From UBA1494_A sp963973975 (GTDB lineage Bacteria > Bacteroidota > Bacteroidia > Flavobacteriales_E > Vicingaceae), in the NCBI GenBank assembly GCA_963973975.1, contig CAXBCF010000006.1, forward strand, positions 1 through 64,000: a stretch of DNA of 64,000 nucleotides. The letters run 5' to 3'. This document shows positions 53,704-63,086 of the stretch, one piece after another. Both the position numbers and the translations under genes were made by a program. The number at the start of each line of letters is the position of its first letter. Within the stretch, counting starts at the first letter, position 1. A model generated the notes under the pieces. The model ran no database searches and was not told the origin of the DNA. It saw only the letters and a program-made list of their open reading frames with translations.

Positions 53704-53839
53704 AATATAGTAATTGGTGCGTAAAAATAATGCTTGGAATTGGATTCGAAGTAGTATTGTAAAATATTTTAGATGAAGGACTTTATTGTTTAGACCAAAC
53801 TAAGAATTTAGGATTTATAATTCATATTTCTAATTTATA

Positions 53840-53847
53840 TACTTTTG
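53840..53847 (+). promoter_or_regulatory. TAnnTTTG box of the prolyl oligopeptidase gene
   Basis: TACTTTTG, exact consensus, 20 bases before the ATG at 53868. Confidence 0.6.
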
Positions 53848-53867
53848 AAAAACTAAAACTTATCCTT

Positions 53868-56030
53868 ATGAACAAAATAGTTATCCTAAGCATTTCCGTT
53901 TTTTTTATTGCTTGTAATTCTGAACAAAATAAAGCTGATAAACAAACCACAGCAGATACTCGCAAAGAGATTGAACTCCTTCCTTATCCCGAAGTAAAGA
54001 AGGACAGTGTTATTGATTTTTATTATGGGAAAGCAGTTCCTGATCCCTACCGTTGGTTAGAAAATGACACAAGTGCAGAAACTGAAGCTTGGGTGGAAGC
54101 ACAAAACAAAGTCACTTTTAATTATTTAGAACAAATTCCCTACAGACAACAATTAAAAGAGCGTTTAACTGCACTTTGGAATTATGAAAAAGTGGGAACG
54201 CCATTTAAAAAAGGTGATTACTACTTCATATATAAAAATGATGGAATTCAAAATCAAAGTGTTTTATACATTCAGGAAGGAATTGATGGAGAGCAAAGTG
54301 TTTTATTGGATCCTAATACACTTTCTGAAGACGGAACTGCTTCAATTAATGGAATGGGATTTTCGAAAGACGCCAAATACATGGCTTATGGAATTTCTAG
54401 AGCAGGATCGGATTGGGTTGAGATAAAAATAATGGAATTAGCCAACAAAAAAGTTTTAGACGATGCTGTGAAGTGGGTAAAATTCAGTGGCATTAGTTGG
54501 GAAGGAAATGGCTTCTACTACTCTGCTTATGAGCCACCAAAAGAAGGTTCGGACTATAGCGGAAAGAATGAATTTCACACCGTTTACTATCATGAATTAG
54601 GAACGGCTCAAACAGAAGATAAATTAATTTACAAAGACAAGAAGCATCCTCAAAGAAATGCTGGAGCAGGTGTAACAGACGATGAACAGTTTCTAATCAT
54701 CAGTACTTCAGAATCTACTCATGGAAATGCCATTCAAATCAAAGACCTAAAAAATAAAAGTGATTTTAAAATAATGGTAAGTGATTATGAAACCGAAAAT
54801 AGTTTGATAGACCACTTGGGTGATGGAAAGTTTTTAGTACAAACAAATTACAATGCACCCAATGGAATGGTTGCTCTAGCAGATTTTAAAGAAATAGCAC
54901 AAGAAAATTGGAAACCATTTATTGCTGAAAAAGACTATGTTTTAAATGGTGTAAGCATTGCAGGCGATAAAATCATCGCATCTTACATGAAAGATGTGCA
55001 AAGCAAATTGGAAGTGTATGACTTATCAGGCAACTATTTATACGATATAAAATTGCCTGGAATTGGCATTGCTAATTTTAGTGGAGACAAAGATGAAAAT
55101 ACCGCATTCTACTCTTTTTCATCTTACACCTACCCTACTACAATTTTTAAATACGATGTTGCCAACAACAATTCTGAAGTGTTTTTTGAACCAAAAACAG
55201 CTTTTGATAAGTCGAATTATATGACTGAACAAGTATTTTTTGAAAGTAAAGACGGTACAAAAGTTCCAATTTTCATCACTCATAAAAAAGGAATTGCTAT
55301 GGATGGTAGTAATCCTACCTTTCTTTATGGTTATGGCGGATTCAACATCAGTATCACGCCGCGATTTTCTGTTGTGAACACTGTATTTTTAGAACAAGGT
55401 GGGATTTATGCCGTTGTGAATTTAAGAGGTGGAAATGAGTATGGAGAAGCATGGCACAAAGCGGGATGGCAGTTTAACAAGCAAAATGTATTCGATGATT
55501 TTATTGGAGCTGCTGAATACATGATCGAAAAAAAATACACTTCTTCAGAAAAACTTGCGATTCACGGTCGATCGAATGGTGGATTATTAGCCGGAGCTGT
55601 AATGACACAGCGCCCGGATTTGATGAAAGTTTCACTTCCAGGTGTGGGAGTTTTGGATATGTTGCGCTACCATAAGTTTACTATTGGTTGGGCTTGGGCT
55701 GGTGAATATGGAAGCAGCGAAGAAAGTAAAGAAAGTTTTGAGAACCTTTACAAATATTCCCCATTGCACAACATTAAAGAAGGAGTTAAATATCCTGCTA
55801 CAATGGTAACAACTGCAGACCATGACGACCGAGTTGTTCCTGCACATTCTTTTAAATTTATTTCAGAATTGCAAGACAAGCACAGCGGAGAAAATCCTGT
55901 GTTGATTCGTGTGGATGTGAATGCCGGACACGGAGCTGGAAAACCAACTGAAAAAGTAATTGAGGAATGGGCGGATGTTTGGAGCTTTGTCTTATGGAAC
56001 TTAGATGCTGATGTGAATTTTGAGGAGTAA
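53868..56030 (+). CDS. Prolyl oligopeptidase (S9A) lipoprotein
   Basis: 720 residues with lipobox FIAC (Cys16). N-terminal helix-loop DPYRWLEND near 56-64 and a seven-bladed propeller (about 110-430) cap the C-terminal alpha/beta-hydrolase domain. Catalytic serine in GRSNGGLLAG (about S569), aspartate in DHDDRVVP (about 655) and histidine in NAGHGAGKP (about 689). It cleaves short peptides after proline. Lipid attachment puts it in the periplasm or on the outer membrane. Confidence 0.93.
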   Translation: MNKIVILSISVFFIACNSEQNKADKQTTADTRKEIELLPYPEVKKDSVIDFYYGKAVPDPYRWLENDTSAETEAWVEAQNKVTFNYLEQIPYRQQLKERLTALWNYEKVGTPFKKGDYYFIYKNDGIQNQSVLYIQEGIDGEQSVLLDPNTLSEDGTASINGMGFSKDAKYMAYGISRAGSDWVEIKIMELANKKVLDDAVKWVKFSGISWEGNGFYYSAYEPPKEGSDYSGKNEFHTVYYHELGTAQTEDKLIYKDKKHPQRNAGAGVTDDEQFLIISTSESTHGNAIQIKDLKNKSDFKIMVSDYETENSLIDHLGDGKFLVQTNYNAPNGMVALADFKEIAQENWKPFIAEKDYVLNGVSIAGDKIIASYMKDVQSKLEVYDLSGNYLYDIKLPGIGIANFSGDKDENTAFYSFSSYTYPTTIFKYDVANNNSEVFFEPKTAFDKSNYMTEQVFFESKDGTKVPIFITHKKGIAMDGSNPTFLYGYGGFNISITPRFSVVNTVFLEQGGIYAVVNLRGGNEYGEAWHKAGWQFNKQNVFDDFIGAAEYMIEKKYTSSEKLAIHGRSNGGLLAGAVMTQRPDLMKVSLPGVGVLDMLRYHKFTIGWAWAGEYGSSEESKESFENLYKYSPLHNIKEGVKYPATMVTTADHDDRVVPAHSFKFISELQDKHSGENPVLIRVDVNAGHGAGKPTEKVIEEWADVWSFVLWNLDADVNFEE

Positions 56031-56241
56031 AATAGGGTTCTTAAGAATTAATTGATTCTGAATTAGAAACATTAAGTATCTTATTATTTTCTAAATTACA
56101 ACCTTTAAAATTCAGCCATTTTGTCTTAAAAAGACTAAAAAATCCAATTTTAGGTCAATTTCCTGACATAAATTCCTATTTATAGTAATTTATTTGAGAT
56201 GGAAAATAAATTGCTAAGGAATCGGTGTAAAACAATACACC

Positions 56242-58866
56242 ATGAATTTTAAAAACTATACCATCAAATCGCAGGAAGCCGTGCAACAAGCACAGCAGCT
56301 TGCTATGAACAAGCAGCATCAAGCCATAGAAAACGGTCATTTATTGCAAGCTATTTTTGAAGTGGATGAAAATGCCACTCCTTTTCTATTGAAAAAAATG
56401 GGATTAAATCCCAGCATTATTCAGCAAGCAAATGCTAGAATTTTAGATACTTATGCTACTGTGAGTGGTGGCGATCAATACCTTTCTAAAAAAGCAACTG
56501 AATCGCTCAATCATGCTACAAATTACTTGAAAGAGTTAAAAGACGAATACGTTTCGATTGAACACCTGCTTTTGGGAATTCTAAAAAGTGGCGATCAAGT
56601 TTCTCAAATGCTGAAAGACAGCGGTGTTTCTGAAAAGGCGCTAAAAACAGCCATCAATGAATTGAGAAAGGGAGAAAAAGTAACTTCTCAAACTGCTGAA
56701 GACACTTACAATGCTTTGGGTAAATATGCGCTAAACCTCAACCAATTGGCCAATGAAAATCGCTTAGATCCAGTAATTGGAAGGGATGAGGAAATACGCA
56801 GAGTCTTGCAAATTTTATCAAGAAGAACGAAAAATAACCCCATCTTAATTGGTGAACCAGGTGTTGGAAAAACGGCTATTGCCGAAGGATTAGCACATAG
56901 AATTATCAGCGGAGATGTTCCTGAAAATTTAAAAAGCAAACAAATCTATTCCTTAGACATGGGTGCTTTATTAGCTGGAGCTAAATACAAAGGGGAATTT
57001 GAAGAAAGATTAAAATCCGTCATTAAAGAAGTAACCGGAGCAGAAGGAGAAATTGTCTTATTCATCGATGAAATTCACACCTTGGTTGGTGCCGGAGGAG
57101 GCGAAGGTGCAATGGATGCAGCGAATATTTTGAAACCCGCTTTGGCGCGTGGAGAACTGAGAGCAATTGGTGCAACAACTTTGAACGAATACCAAAAGTA
57201 TTTTGAAAAAGATAAAGCTTTGGAAAGAAGGTTTCAGAAAGTGTTGATTGATGAACCCGATACGGAAGATGCAATTTCAATTTTGAGAGGAATCAAAGAC
57301 AAGTATGAAACGCATCACAAAGTTCAAATAAAAGATGAAGCAATTATTGCTGCAGTTGAGTTATCGCAACGCTACATTACAGATCGTTTTCTTCCTGACA
57401 AAGCAATTGATTTAATTGATGAAGCAGCTTCAAAACTGCGCATGGAAATGAATTCTAAGCCAGAAGAATTAGATGAGTTAGATCGAAAAATTCGTCAATT
57501 AGAGATTGAACGTGAAGCGATTAAACGAGAAAAAGATCAAGCGAAGCTAAAACTATTGAATGAAGAAATTGCCAACCTGCAAGAAAATCAAAAAAACTTG
57601 AATGCGAAATGGCAAGCAGAACGTGAAATAGTTGACGGCATTCAAAAGGCTAAAGAAAACATCGATCAACTAAAGTTTGAAGCAGAACAAGCTGAGCGTG
57701 CAGGAGAATATGAGCGTGTTGCGGAAATCCGTTACGGAAAAGTGAAAGAAGAGGAAAATCAGTTGGAAAACTTCAAAAAGCAATTGTCTGAATTAAAGAA
57801 AAAAGCTGCTTTGATCAAAGAAGAAGTTGATGCCGAAGAAATTGCAGATGTTGTTAGCCGATGGACTGGAATTCCAATCAGCAAAATGCTGCAAAGTGAG
57901 CGAGAAAAACTCTTGCACTTAGAAGCTGAATTGCACCAACGAGTGATTGGCCAAGAAGAGGCGATTGCAGCTGTATCAGATGCCATTCGAAGAAGTAGGG
58001 CCGGAATGCAAGACGAAAGAAAACCAATTGGTTCTTTTATTTTCTTGGGAACAACTGGAGTGGGAAAAACAGAATTAGCCAAAGCCTTGAGCGACTATTT
58101 GTTTAATGACGAAAATGCCATGACGCGAATAGACATGAGTGAATACCAAGAGCGACACTCCGTTTCTAGATTGGTGGGAGCACCTCCGGGATACGTTGGT
58201 TACGATGAAGGCGGACAATTGACAGAAGCTGTGAGAAGACGCCCCTACTCTGTTGTGTTACTCGATGAAATCGAAAAAGCGCATCCAGATGTTTTCAATG
58301 TGTTGTTGCAGGTTTTAGACGATGGTAGATTGACCGATAACAAAGGGAGATTGGTGAATTTTAAAAACACCATCATCATCATGACTTCGAATTTAGGAGC
58401 TTCCATTATTCAAGAGAATTTTGAAAACTACGATGAGGCGAATGCTTATTCCGTGATGGAACGCACAAAAAAAGAAGTTCTTGGCTTGTTGCGAAAAACC
58501 ATTCGCCCTGAGTTTTTGAACCGAATTGATGAAACCATTATGTTTACTCCTTTGACTAAAGCCCAGGTGAAACAGATTGTAAAACTGCAATTGAAATGGG
58601 TGGAGCAAATGGCTGCTAAAAGCAACATTGAAATAAATGCGACAGAAGAAACCATTGATTACTTGGCAGAAATTGGCTACGATCCTCAGTTTGGAGCAAG
58701 ACCTGTGAAACGGGTTATTCAACGACAGGTTTTAAACCAATTGTCTAAGGATATTTTAGCAGGAAAGATCAGCTCGGGTGATTTTGTAATCATGGATGTT
58801 TTTGAAAGCCAAATTGTTTTCAGACAACCAATAGATGATGAAATCAAAAACGCAATCAATAAATAA
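56242..58866 (+). CDS. clpB: ATP-dependent chaperone ClpB
   Basis: 874 residues, normal for ClpB. N-terminal Clp_N repeats (about 5-145), first AAA+ domain with Walker A GEPGVGKTAIAEGLA near 205 and GRDEEI before it, the ClpB-specific coiled-coil middle domain (about 410-525, rich in Glu/Lys), and second AAA+ with GTTGVGKTELAKAL near 605 and arginine finger region. It has no ClpP-binding loop. It disaggregates proteins together with DnaK. A TTTATTTG sequence near 56190 could be its promoter, differing at one base from the consensus. Confidence 0.96.
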   Translation: MNFKNYTIKSQEAVQQAQQLAMNKQHQAIENGHLLQAIFEVDENATPFLLKKMGLNPSIIQQANARILDTYATVSGGDQYLSKKATESLNHATNYLKELKDEYVSIEHLLLGILKSGDQVSQMLKDSGVSEKALKTAINELRKGEKVTSQTAEDTYNALGKYALNLNQLANENRLDPVIGRDEEIRRVLQILSRRTKNNPILIGEPGVGKTAIAEGLAHRIISGDVPENLKSKQIYSLDMGALLAGAKYKGEFEERLKSVIKEVTGAEGEIVLFIDEIHTLVGAGGGEGAMDAANILKPALARGELRAIGATTLNEYQKYFEKDKALERRFQKVLIDEPDTEDAISILRGIKDKYETHHKVQIKDEAIIAAVELSQRYITDRFLPDKAIDLIDEAASKLRMEMNSKPEELDELDRKIRQLEIEREAIKREKDQAKLKLLNEEIANLQENQKNLNAKWQAEREIVDGIQKAKENIDQLKFEAEQAERAGEYERVAEIRYGKVKEEENQLENFKKQLSELKKKAALIKEEVDAEEIADVVSRWTGIPISKMLQSEREKLLHLEAELHQRVIGQEEAIAAVSDAIRRSRAGMQDERKPIGSFIFLGTTGVGKTELAKALSDYLFNDENAMTRIDMSEYQERHSVSRLVGAPPGYVGYDEGGQLTEAVRRRPYSVVLLDEIEKAHPDVFNVLLQVLDDGRLTDNKGRLVNFKNTIIIMTSNLGASIIQENFENYDEANAYSVMERTKKEVLGLLRKTIRPEFLNRIDETIMFTPLTKAQVKQIVKLQLKWVEQMAAKSNIEINATEETIDYLAEIGYDPQFGARPVKRVIQRQVLNQLSKDILAGKISSGDFVIMDVFESQIVFRQPIDDEIKNAINK

Positions 58867-58879
58867 TTTTCATTCAAAT

Positions 58880-58906
58880 AAAAAGTCCCGCATTGCGAGA
58901 CTTTTT
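58880..58906 (+). terminator. Intrinsic terminator after clpB
   Basis: Stem AAAAAGTC-C-CGC / GCG-A-GACTTTTT, one mismatch, loop ATT; 14 bases after the clpB stop. It may work on both strands. Confidence 0.85.
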
Positions 58907-58945
58907 ATTTGCTAAATTTACCCTGTTAATTCTAAAAAAGGTCTT

Positions 58946-59488
58946 ATGAAAATTCTTAAATGGTCTGTAGTTGTTTTAGTTATCTTAATTATTGCTGGTT
59001 ACTTTGGATTTCAATACATGAAGGTTCAAACAAAGAAAGCAAGCCCTGAAGCAACTGTTACCTATAAAATGAACGATTTGGATTTGTCTGTTTTTTATTG
59101 CAGACCATATAAAAAAGACCGAGTAATATTTGGTGAATTGGTTCCTTATGGCGAAGTATGGAGAACAGGAGCAAATGAAGCTACGACTTTCACTACCAAC
59201 CAAACAATTAATTTTGGTGGAGAAGTTTTACAACCTGGAACTTATTCTATGTGGACTATCCCTCAAAAAAACCAATGGACCATTATTTTAAACAGTAAAT
59301 TGTATGGTTGGGGAGTAGGTTGGGGTGGTGTTGTTAGCCGAAATCCAGAATACGATGTATTGAAAATAAACGTACCAGTTGAAGATTTAAACCAAACAGT
59401 TGAACAGTTTACCATCGCATTTGAATACAATGTAAACCTCAGCATGATGTGGGAAAACACCAAAGTAATGGTTCCCATTATTTTTTAG
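58946..59488 (+). CDS. DUF2911 membrane-anchored protein
   Basis: 180 residues with an N-terminal membrane helix (about 4-24). The DUF2911 core is YCRPYKKDRVIFGELVPYGEVWRTGANEATTF near 51-82 and GTYSMWTIP near 99-107, with WGVGWGGVV near 122. The family is common and uncharacterised in Bacteroidota, with a predicted periplasmic beta-sandwich. No operon partner on the same strand is close. Confidence 0.88.
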   Translation: MKILKWSVVVLVILIIAGYFGFQYMKVQTKKASPEATVTYKMNDLDLSVFYCRPYKKDRVIFGELVPYGEVWRTGANEATTFTTNQTINFGGEVLQPGTYSMWTIPQKNQWTIILNSKLYGWGVGWGGVVSRNPEYDVLKINVPVEDLNQTVEQFTIAFEYNVNLSMMWENTKVMVPIIF

Positions 59489-59955
59489 TTGATTGAGTTT
59501 TTTTTTAACAAATTATATTCAACTTATTAGATATGAGTGGAATTTAATTTTAAAAATAATTAAGTCTAACCGCAAGCTTTCCACCTAAGACTTACAAATA
59601 CAACCCAGCGGCTTATAAAAAAAAAGGCATTCCACCTCTACCGAGCGACTGCTTCGTGTGGCCAAATTACTTCACCTTATAGATTAAGTTAGAAATAAAC
59701 AATCGTGTTATATTAATGTCACTTTCCCACACGATACAGTATCGCTAATCGTAAGGTAGCGGGGACCAATTGGCTTTAAATAAAAGTAAAAGACTTAGCG
59801 CTTTTACATTAAATTGATTTTGTGTACATTATGCATCAGTAATATCAATTAATAATAATCAGCTTATCAAACTAAAATACATCAATAGTTGATGTTATAT
59901 ATCTGACTTTAAAAAGAATAACTCTATTTACTGTAACGAACATAAAATAACAAAA
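59489..59955. other. Non-coding gap before the copper module, with inverted repeats
   Basis: 467 bases without a credible gene. 59561-59594 is an imperfect inverted repeat (TAAGTCT ... AGACTTA). Next comes a locally GC-richer stretch around 59605-59665 (GGCATTCCACCTCTACCGAG) unlike the AT-rich flanks. No TAnnTTTG box was found close to the DUF305 ATG. The gap separates a core gene from the two-gene copper cassette and could be an insertion scar, but no integrase, target duplication or transposase fragment is visible. Confidence 0.4.
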
Positions 59956-60414
59956 ATGGAAAAATCAAACTACACCAAATTTATCTTAATGCTGATTTGT
60001 TCAGCAATCTCGATGTACATCACCATGTACTTTAATACTTACGAATTGAGCCATGTTTTTTTCAGTTGGACAAGAATGTATATGACATTAATCGGCATAG
60101 GTGGAATGGCAATCATTATGTTCTTGTTTATGCGTAAAATGTACAAAAACAAGTTAAAGAACATCGTACTTCTTATCGGGAGTATTTTGTTAATGGTGAT
60201 TCCAACAGTTTTAGTTAGGCAACAAATACCGATTTATGATGTGAAGTGGATGCGGGCAATGATTCCCCACCATTCCATCGCTATTCTTACTAGTAAGAAT
60301 GCAACCATTGAAGACCCAGAAGTAAGGCAATTAGCAGATGAAATTATAAAAGCTCAAAAAAGAGAAATTGCAGAAATGAAAAGAATGATAGAAAGGCTTG
60401 AAAATGAGAAATAG
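59956..60414 (+). CDS. DUF305 membrane protein of the copper module
   Basis: 152 residues with three membrane helices (about 8-26, 36-56, 66-87) and a C-terminal DUF305 helical part containing MRAMIPHHSIAI near 98-109 and a charged coiled tail (EIIKAQKREIAEMKRMIERLEN). DUF305 proteins are helical, often next to copper-resistance genes. The Met and His in the MIPHH motif are plausible metal ligands. The gene overlaps the multicopper oxidase gene by 11 bases, so the two are co-translated. Confidence 0.85.
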   Translation: MEKSNYTKFILMLICSAISMYITMYFNTYELSHVFFSWTRMYMTLIGIGGMAIIMFLFMRKMYKNKLKNIVLLIGSILLMVIPTVLVRQQIPIYDVKWMRAMIPHHSIAILTSKNATIEDPEVRQLADEIIKAQKREIAEMKRMIERLENEK

Positions 60415-62719
60415 TATAAATAGTAAACTTTTTTATCTTACATCTTTTTTATTGTCTACTAATATCCTTTCAGCTCAAGTAGGAACAAATGGGCAAGACA
60501 GAAATGAAGATGGTAGACCCGTTAAGGAATATAACTTAACCATAGATCAAAATAAGATCACTTTGGCTGGAGTGACAGCAAGCGGCATGACAATAAATGG
60601 TGATATCCCTGGGCCAATTTTGGAGTTTAAAGAAGGTGACCTTGCAATTATCAATGTAACCAACAAAATGAACGTTGAAACATCTGTACATTGGCATGGA
60701 ATTATACTTCCTAATTTCTTCGACGGTGTTCCATATTTAACAACACCACCTATCAAACCTAATACGACTTTTCAATATAGAATACCTATTAACCAAACTG
60801 GCACGTATTGGTATCATTCCCATACCATGCTTCAAGAACAAAAAGGCGTTTATGGTTCAATAGTTATTCAGCCCAAGAAAAAACTGTTGGAATATGACAA
60901 AGAGTTGGTGCTTGTTTTGTCTGATTGGACAAACGAGAAGTCTGAAAATGTATTGCGAAACCTGAAAAGAGGCAATGAATGGTATCAAGTAAAAAAGGGA
61001 ACTTCCGTCCCGCTGAGCCGAGCGATAAGACGAGGTGCTTTAGAAGCACAGCTTAAAATGTGGCGTGATCGTATGGAGGGCGCAGACATAGCAGACATTT
61101 ACTACCCTGCATTTTTAAGTAATGGAAAAGATGTAGTGAAATATCCCGAGTTTAAACAAGGCGAAAAAGTGAGGCTTCGTTTTATCAACGCTTCTGCATC
61201 AACTTTTTTTTGGATGGATTTTGGAGCAGGTAATCCTCAAATAGTTTCCAGTGATGGAGTCGATGTTGAACCTATTTCAAAAAGTCGTTTTCTTTTTGCT
61301 ATCGCTGAAACCTATGATGTAATTGTGACGATTCCAGATGGTGTCTTGGAAATAATTGGAACTGCACAAGACGGTTCAGGCTATACTACAATTCAGTTAG
61401 GTAAAGGTCAGTTCTACCCTGCAACTGTTATTGGTCAGCCTGATAAAGTAGCAATGATGCAACAAATGGCTCAGATGGATATGAAAATGGGTGCACCTTC
61501 TCTGATTGCTAATAAAGAAAGAAAAAAACCTCTCTATCTGAAAGAAAAATATGGAATGAAGATGAATATGGAGGGTAAAATGAACAAGGACGGAAACTTA
61601 AAAGCAGACTCAATGAAGATGAGTACAATGGATGATAAGGAGATGGATCAACACATGCATCATCAGCACAGTGAATCAAAAGACACGACTAAATTTGATT
61701 ACAACACCCGTAAAACCTATTTTAATTACGATTTTCTAAAAGCAAAAGAAAAAACCAATTTTAATGCTGATTTACCAACGACTGAGCTGTTGCTAAATCT
61801 TACAGGTAACATGAACCGTTACATATGGAGTATAAATGGTATCCCACTAGCTGAGACCGATAAAATTGAAATTAAGGGAGGTGAAGTTACCAGAATTACT
61901 TTAAATAACTTGACAATGATGCACCACCCAATGCATCTTCACGGACATTATTTTAGGGTAATAACTAAAAATGGAGCACGTTCGCCTTTAAAACATACTG
62001 TAAATGTTCCTCCAATGCAACAAGTAACAATAGAGTTTTACAATGAAGAATACGGAGATTGGTTTTTCCATTGCCATGTACTCTATCATATGATGGGTGG
62101 AATGGCTCGTATTTTTAGTTATGATACCCCAAGAGATGAACGAATGAAGGAATTTCCTTTAAACAAACTGATAGCAGAAACAGACCAATATTTTAATTGG
62201 AGTATGGCAAGATGGGGGTCAAATTTTAATGAATTAATGTTTACATCAAGTAATATCAGAAATGAATTTGGATTCCGCTCAGAGTTTGATTTTTCTGAAA
62301 ACTTTGAAGTTGAAGCAAGTTATAACAGATATCTCAATGATTGGGTAAGAGTATATATTGCTGCGAATGTAGAAAATGAAAGTCCAGATTCTTTTGACAA
62401 AGTAAACACTGTAGGTATTGTAGGTATAAAATATTTTACGCCTTATATGTTTAATCTCGATTTAAGTGTGGACCATCAATTACGACCAAGAATTCGGCTT
62501 GACAGGGAACTGCTATTGTTTCCAAGAATTTTCTTAGAGGGAGAATATGAGTACCGTGCTGATTTTGGATGGAGAACTGATTTTGAAGAAAGAGTTGATT
62601 ACGAAGATGAAACAGAATGGTTGGTTGGCTTGTCATACATTCTATCAAGAAATTTTTCAATCCAAGGAAATTATAACAATCATTATGGTTGGGGTGGTGG
62701 ATTATTAGTTAGATTTTAA
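60404..62719 (+). CDS. CopA-like multicopper oxidase fused to a CopB-like outer-membrane barrel
   Basis: 771 residues from ATG 60404; an in-frame TTG at 60398 adds two residues. Sec signal peptide ends LSAQ (about 25). Copper motifs are HWHG (96-99), WYHSH (136-140), HHPMHLHGH near 507-515 and HCHVLYHMMGGM near 556-567: three-domain oxidase with complete type 1, 2 and 3 sites. A Met/His-rich loop at about 350-425 (MKMNMEGKM, DQHMHHQHSE) should bind or oxidise Cu(I). From about 595 the protein becomes a series of amphipathic strands (FNEFGFRSEFDFS-like pattern, YEYRADFGWRTDFEERVDYEDETEW) ending GWGGGLLVRF, terminal aromatic as in outer-membrane barrels and resembling CopB. CopA is usually Tat-exported; here the signal has no twin arginine. 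Confidence 0.85.
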   Translation: MRNSINSKLFYLTSFLLSTNILSAQVGTNGQDRNEDGRPVKEYNLTIDQNKITLAGVTASGMTINGDIPGPILEFKEGDLAIINVTNKMNVETSVHWHGIILPNFFDGVPYLTTPPIKPNTTFQYRIPINQTGTYWYHSHTMLQEQKGVYGSIVIQPKKKLLEYDKELVLVLSDWTNEKSENVLRNLKRGNEWYQVKKGTSVPLSRAIRRGALEAQLKMWRDRMEGADIADIYYPAFLSNGKDVVKYPEFKQGEKVRLRFINASASTFFWMDFGAGNPQIVSSDGVDVEPISKSRFLFAIAETYDVIVTIPDGVLEIIGTAQDGSGYTTIQLGKGQFYPATVIGQPDKVAMMQQMAQMDMKMGAPSLIANKERKKPLYLKEKYGMKMNMEGKMNKDGNLKADSMKMSTMDDKEMDQHMHHQHSESKDTTKFDYNTRKTYFNYDFLKAKEKTNFNADLPTTELLLNLTGNMNRYIWSINGIPLAETDKIEIKGGEVTRITLNNLTMMHHPMHLHGHYFRVITKNGARSPLKHTVNVPPMQQVTIEFYNEEYGDWFFHCHVLYHMMGGMARIFSYDTPRDERMKEFPLNKLIAETDQYFNWSMARWGSNFNELMFTSSNIRNEFGFRSEFDFSENFEVEASYNRYLNDWVRVYIAANVENESPDSFDKVNTVGIVGIKYFTPYMFNLDLSVDHQLRPRIRLDRELLLFPRIFLEGEYEYRADFGWRTDFEERVDYEDETEWLVGLSYILSRNFSIQGNYNNHYGWGGGLLVRF

Positions 62720-62756
62720 AATGCCTTCACAATATTTAAAAAATAAACTATCAATC

Positions 62757-63086
62757 TTAACAAACCCTCTCTCCATTCTCTACCTTTTGCTCAGGTTGAA
62801 TTAAAACAATTCCTTCATTTTCTTTTGAAAGTCCTAAAACCAAGCATTCAGAAAAGAAGTTGGCAATTTGCTTGGGTGGAAAATTGACCACAGCAATTAC
62901 TTGTTTACCAATTAAATCTTTGGGCTGATACAAATCCGTAATTTGAGCACTGGATTGCTTTATACCCAAGGGACCAAAATCAATTGTTAGTTGCCATGCT
63001 GCTTTGTGGGCTTTTGGAAAGGGTTTTACTTCCAAGACGGTTCCACAGTGCATATCCACTTTTTCAAAATCTTCCCAAGCAATCAT
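62757..63086 (-). CDS. csaA: CsaA-like tRNA-binding-domain protein
   Basis: 109 residues, one OB-fold tRNA-binding domain of the MetRS C-terminal/Trbp111 type: KVDMHCGTVLEVKPFPKAHKAAWQLTIDFG at 9-38, SSAQITDLY near 45 and NFPPKQIANFFSECLVLG near 68-85. CsaA acts as a dimeric tRNA-binding chaperone linked to protein export in Bacillus. Its ATG overlaps the stop of the DinB-family gene (ATGA). Confidence 0.88.
   Translation of the reverse strand: MIAWEDFEKVDMHCGTVLEVKPFPKAHKAAWQLTIDFGPLGIKQSSAQITDLYQPKDLIGKQVIAVVNFPPKQIANFFSECLVLGLSKENEGIVLIQPEQKVENGERVC

Noticed and set aside
59956..62719. Copper module as a complete mobile element
   Set aside because: No transposase, integrase, direct repeats or attachment site could be found at either edge.
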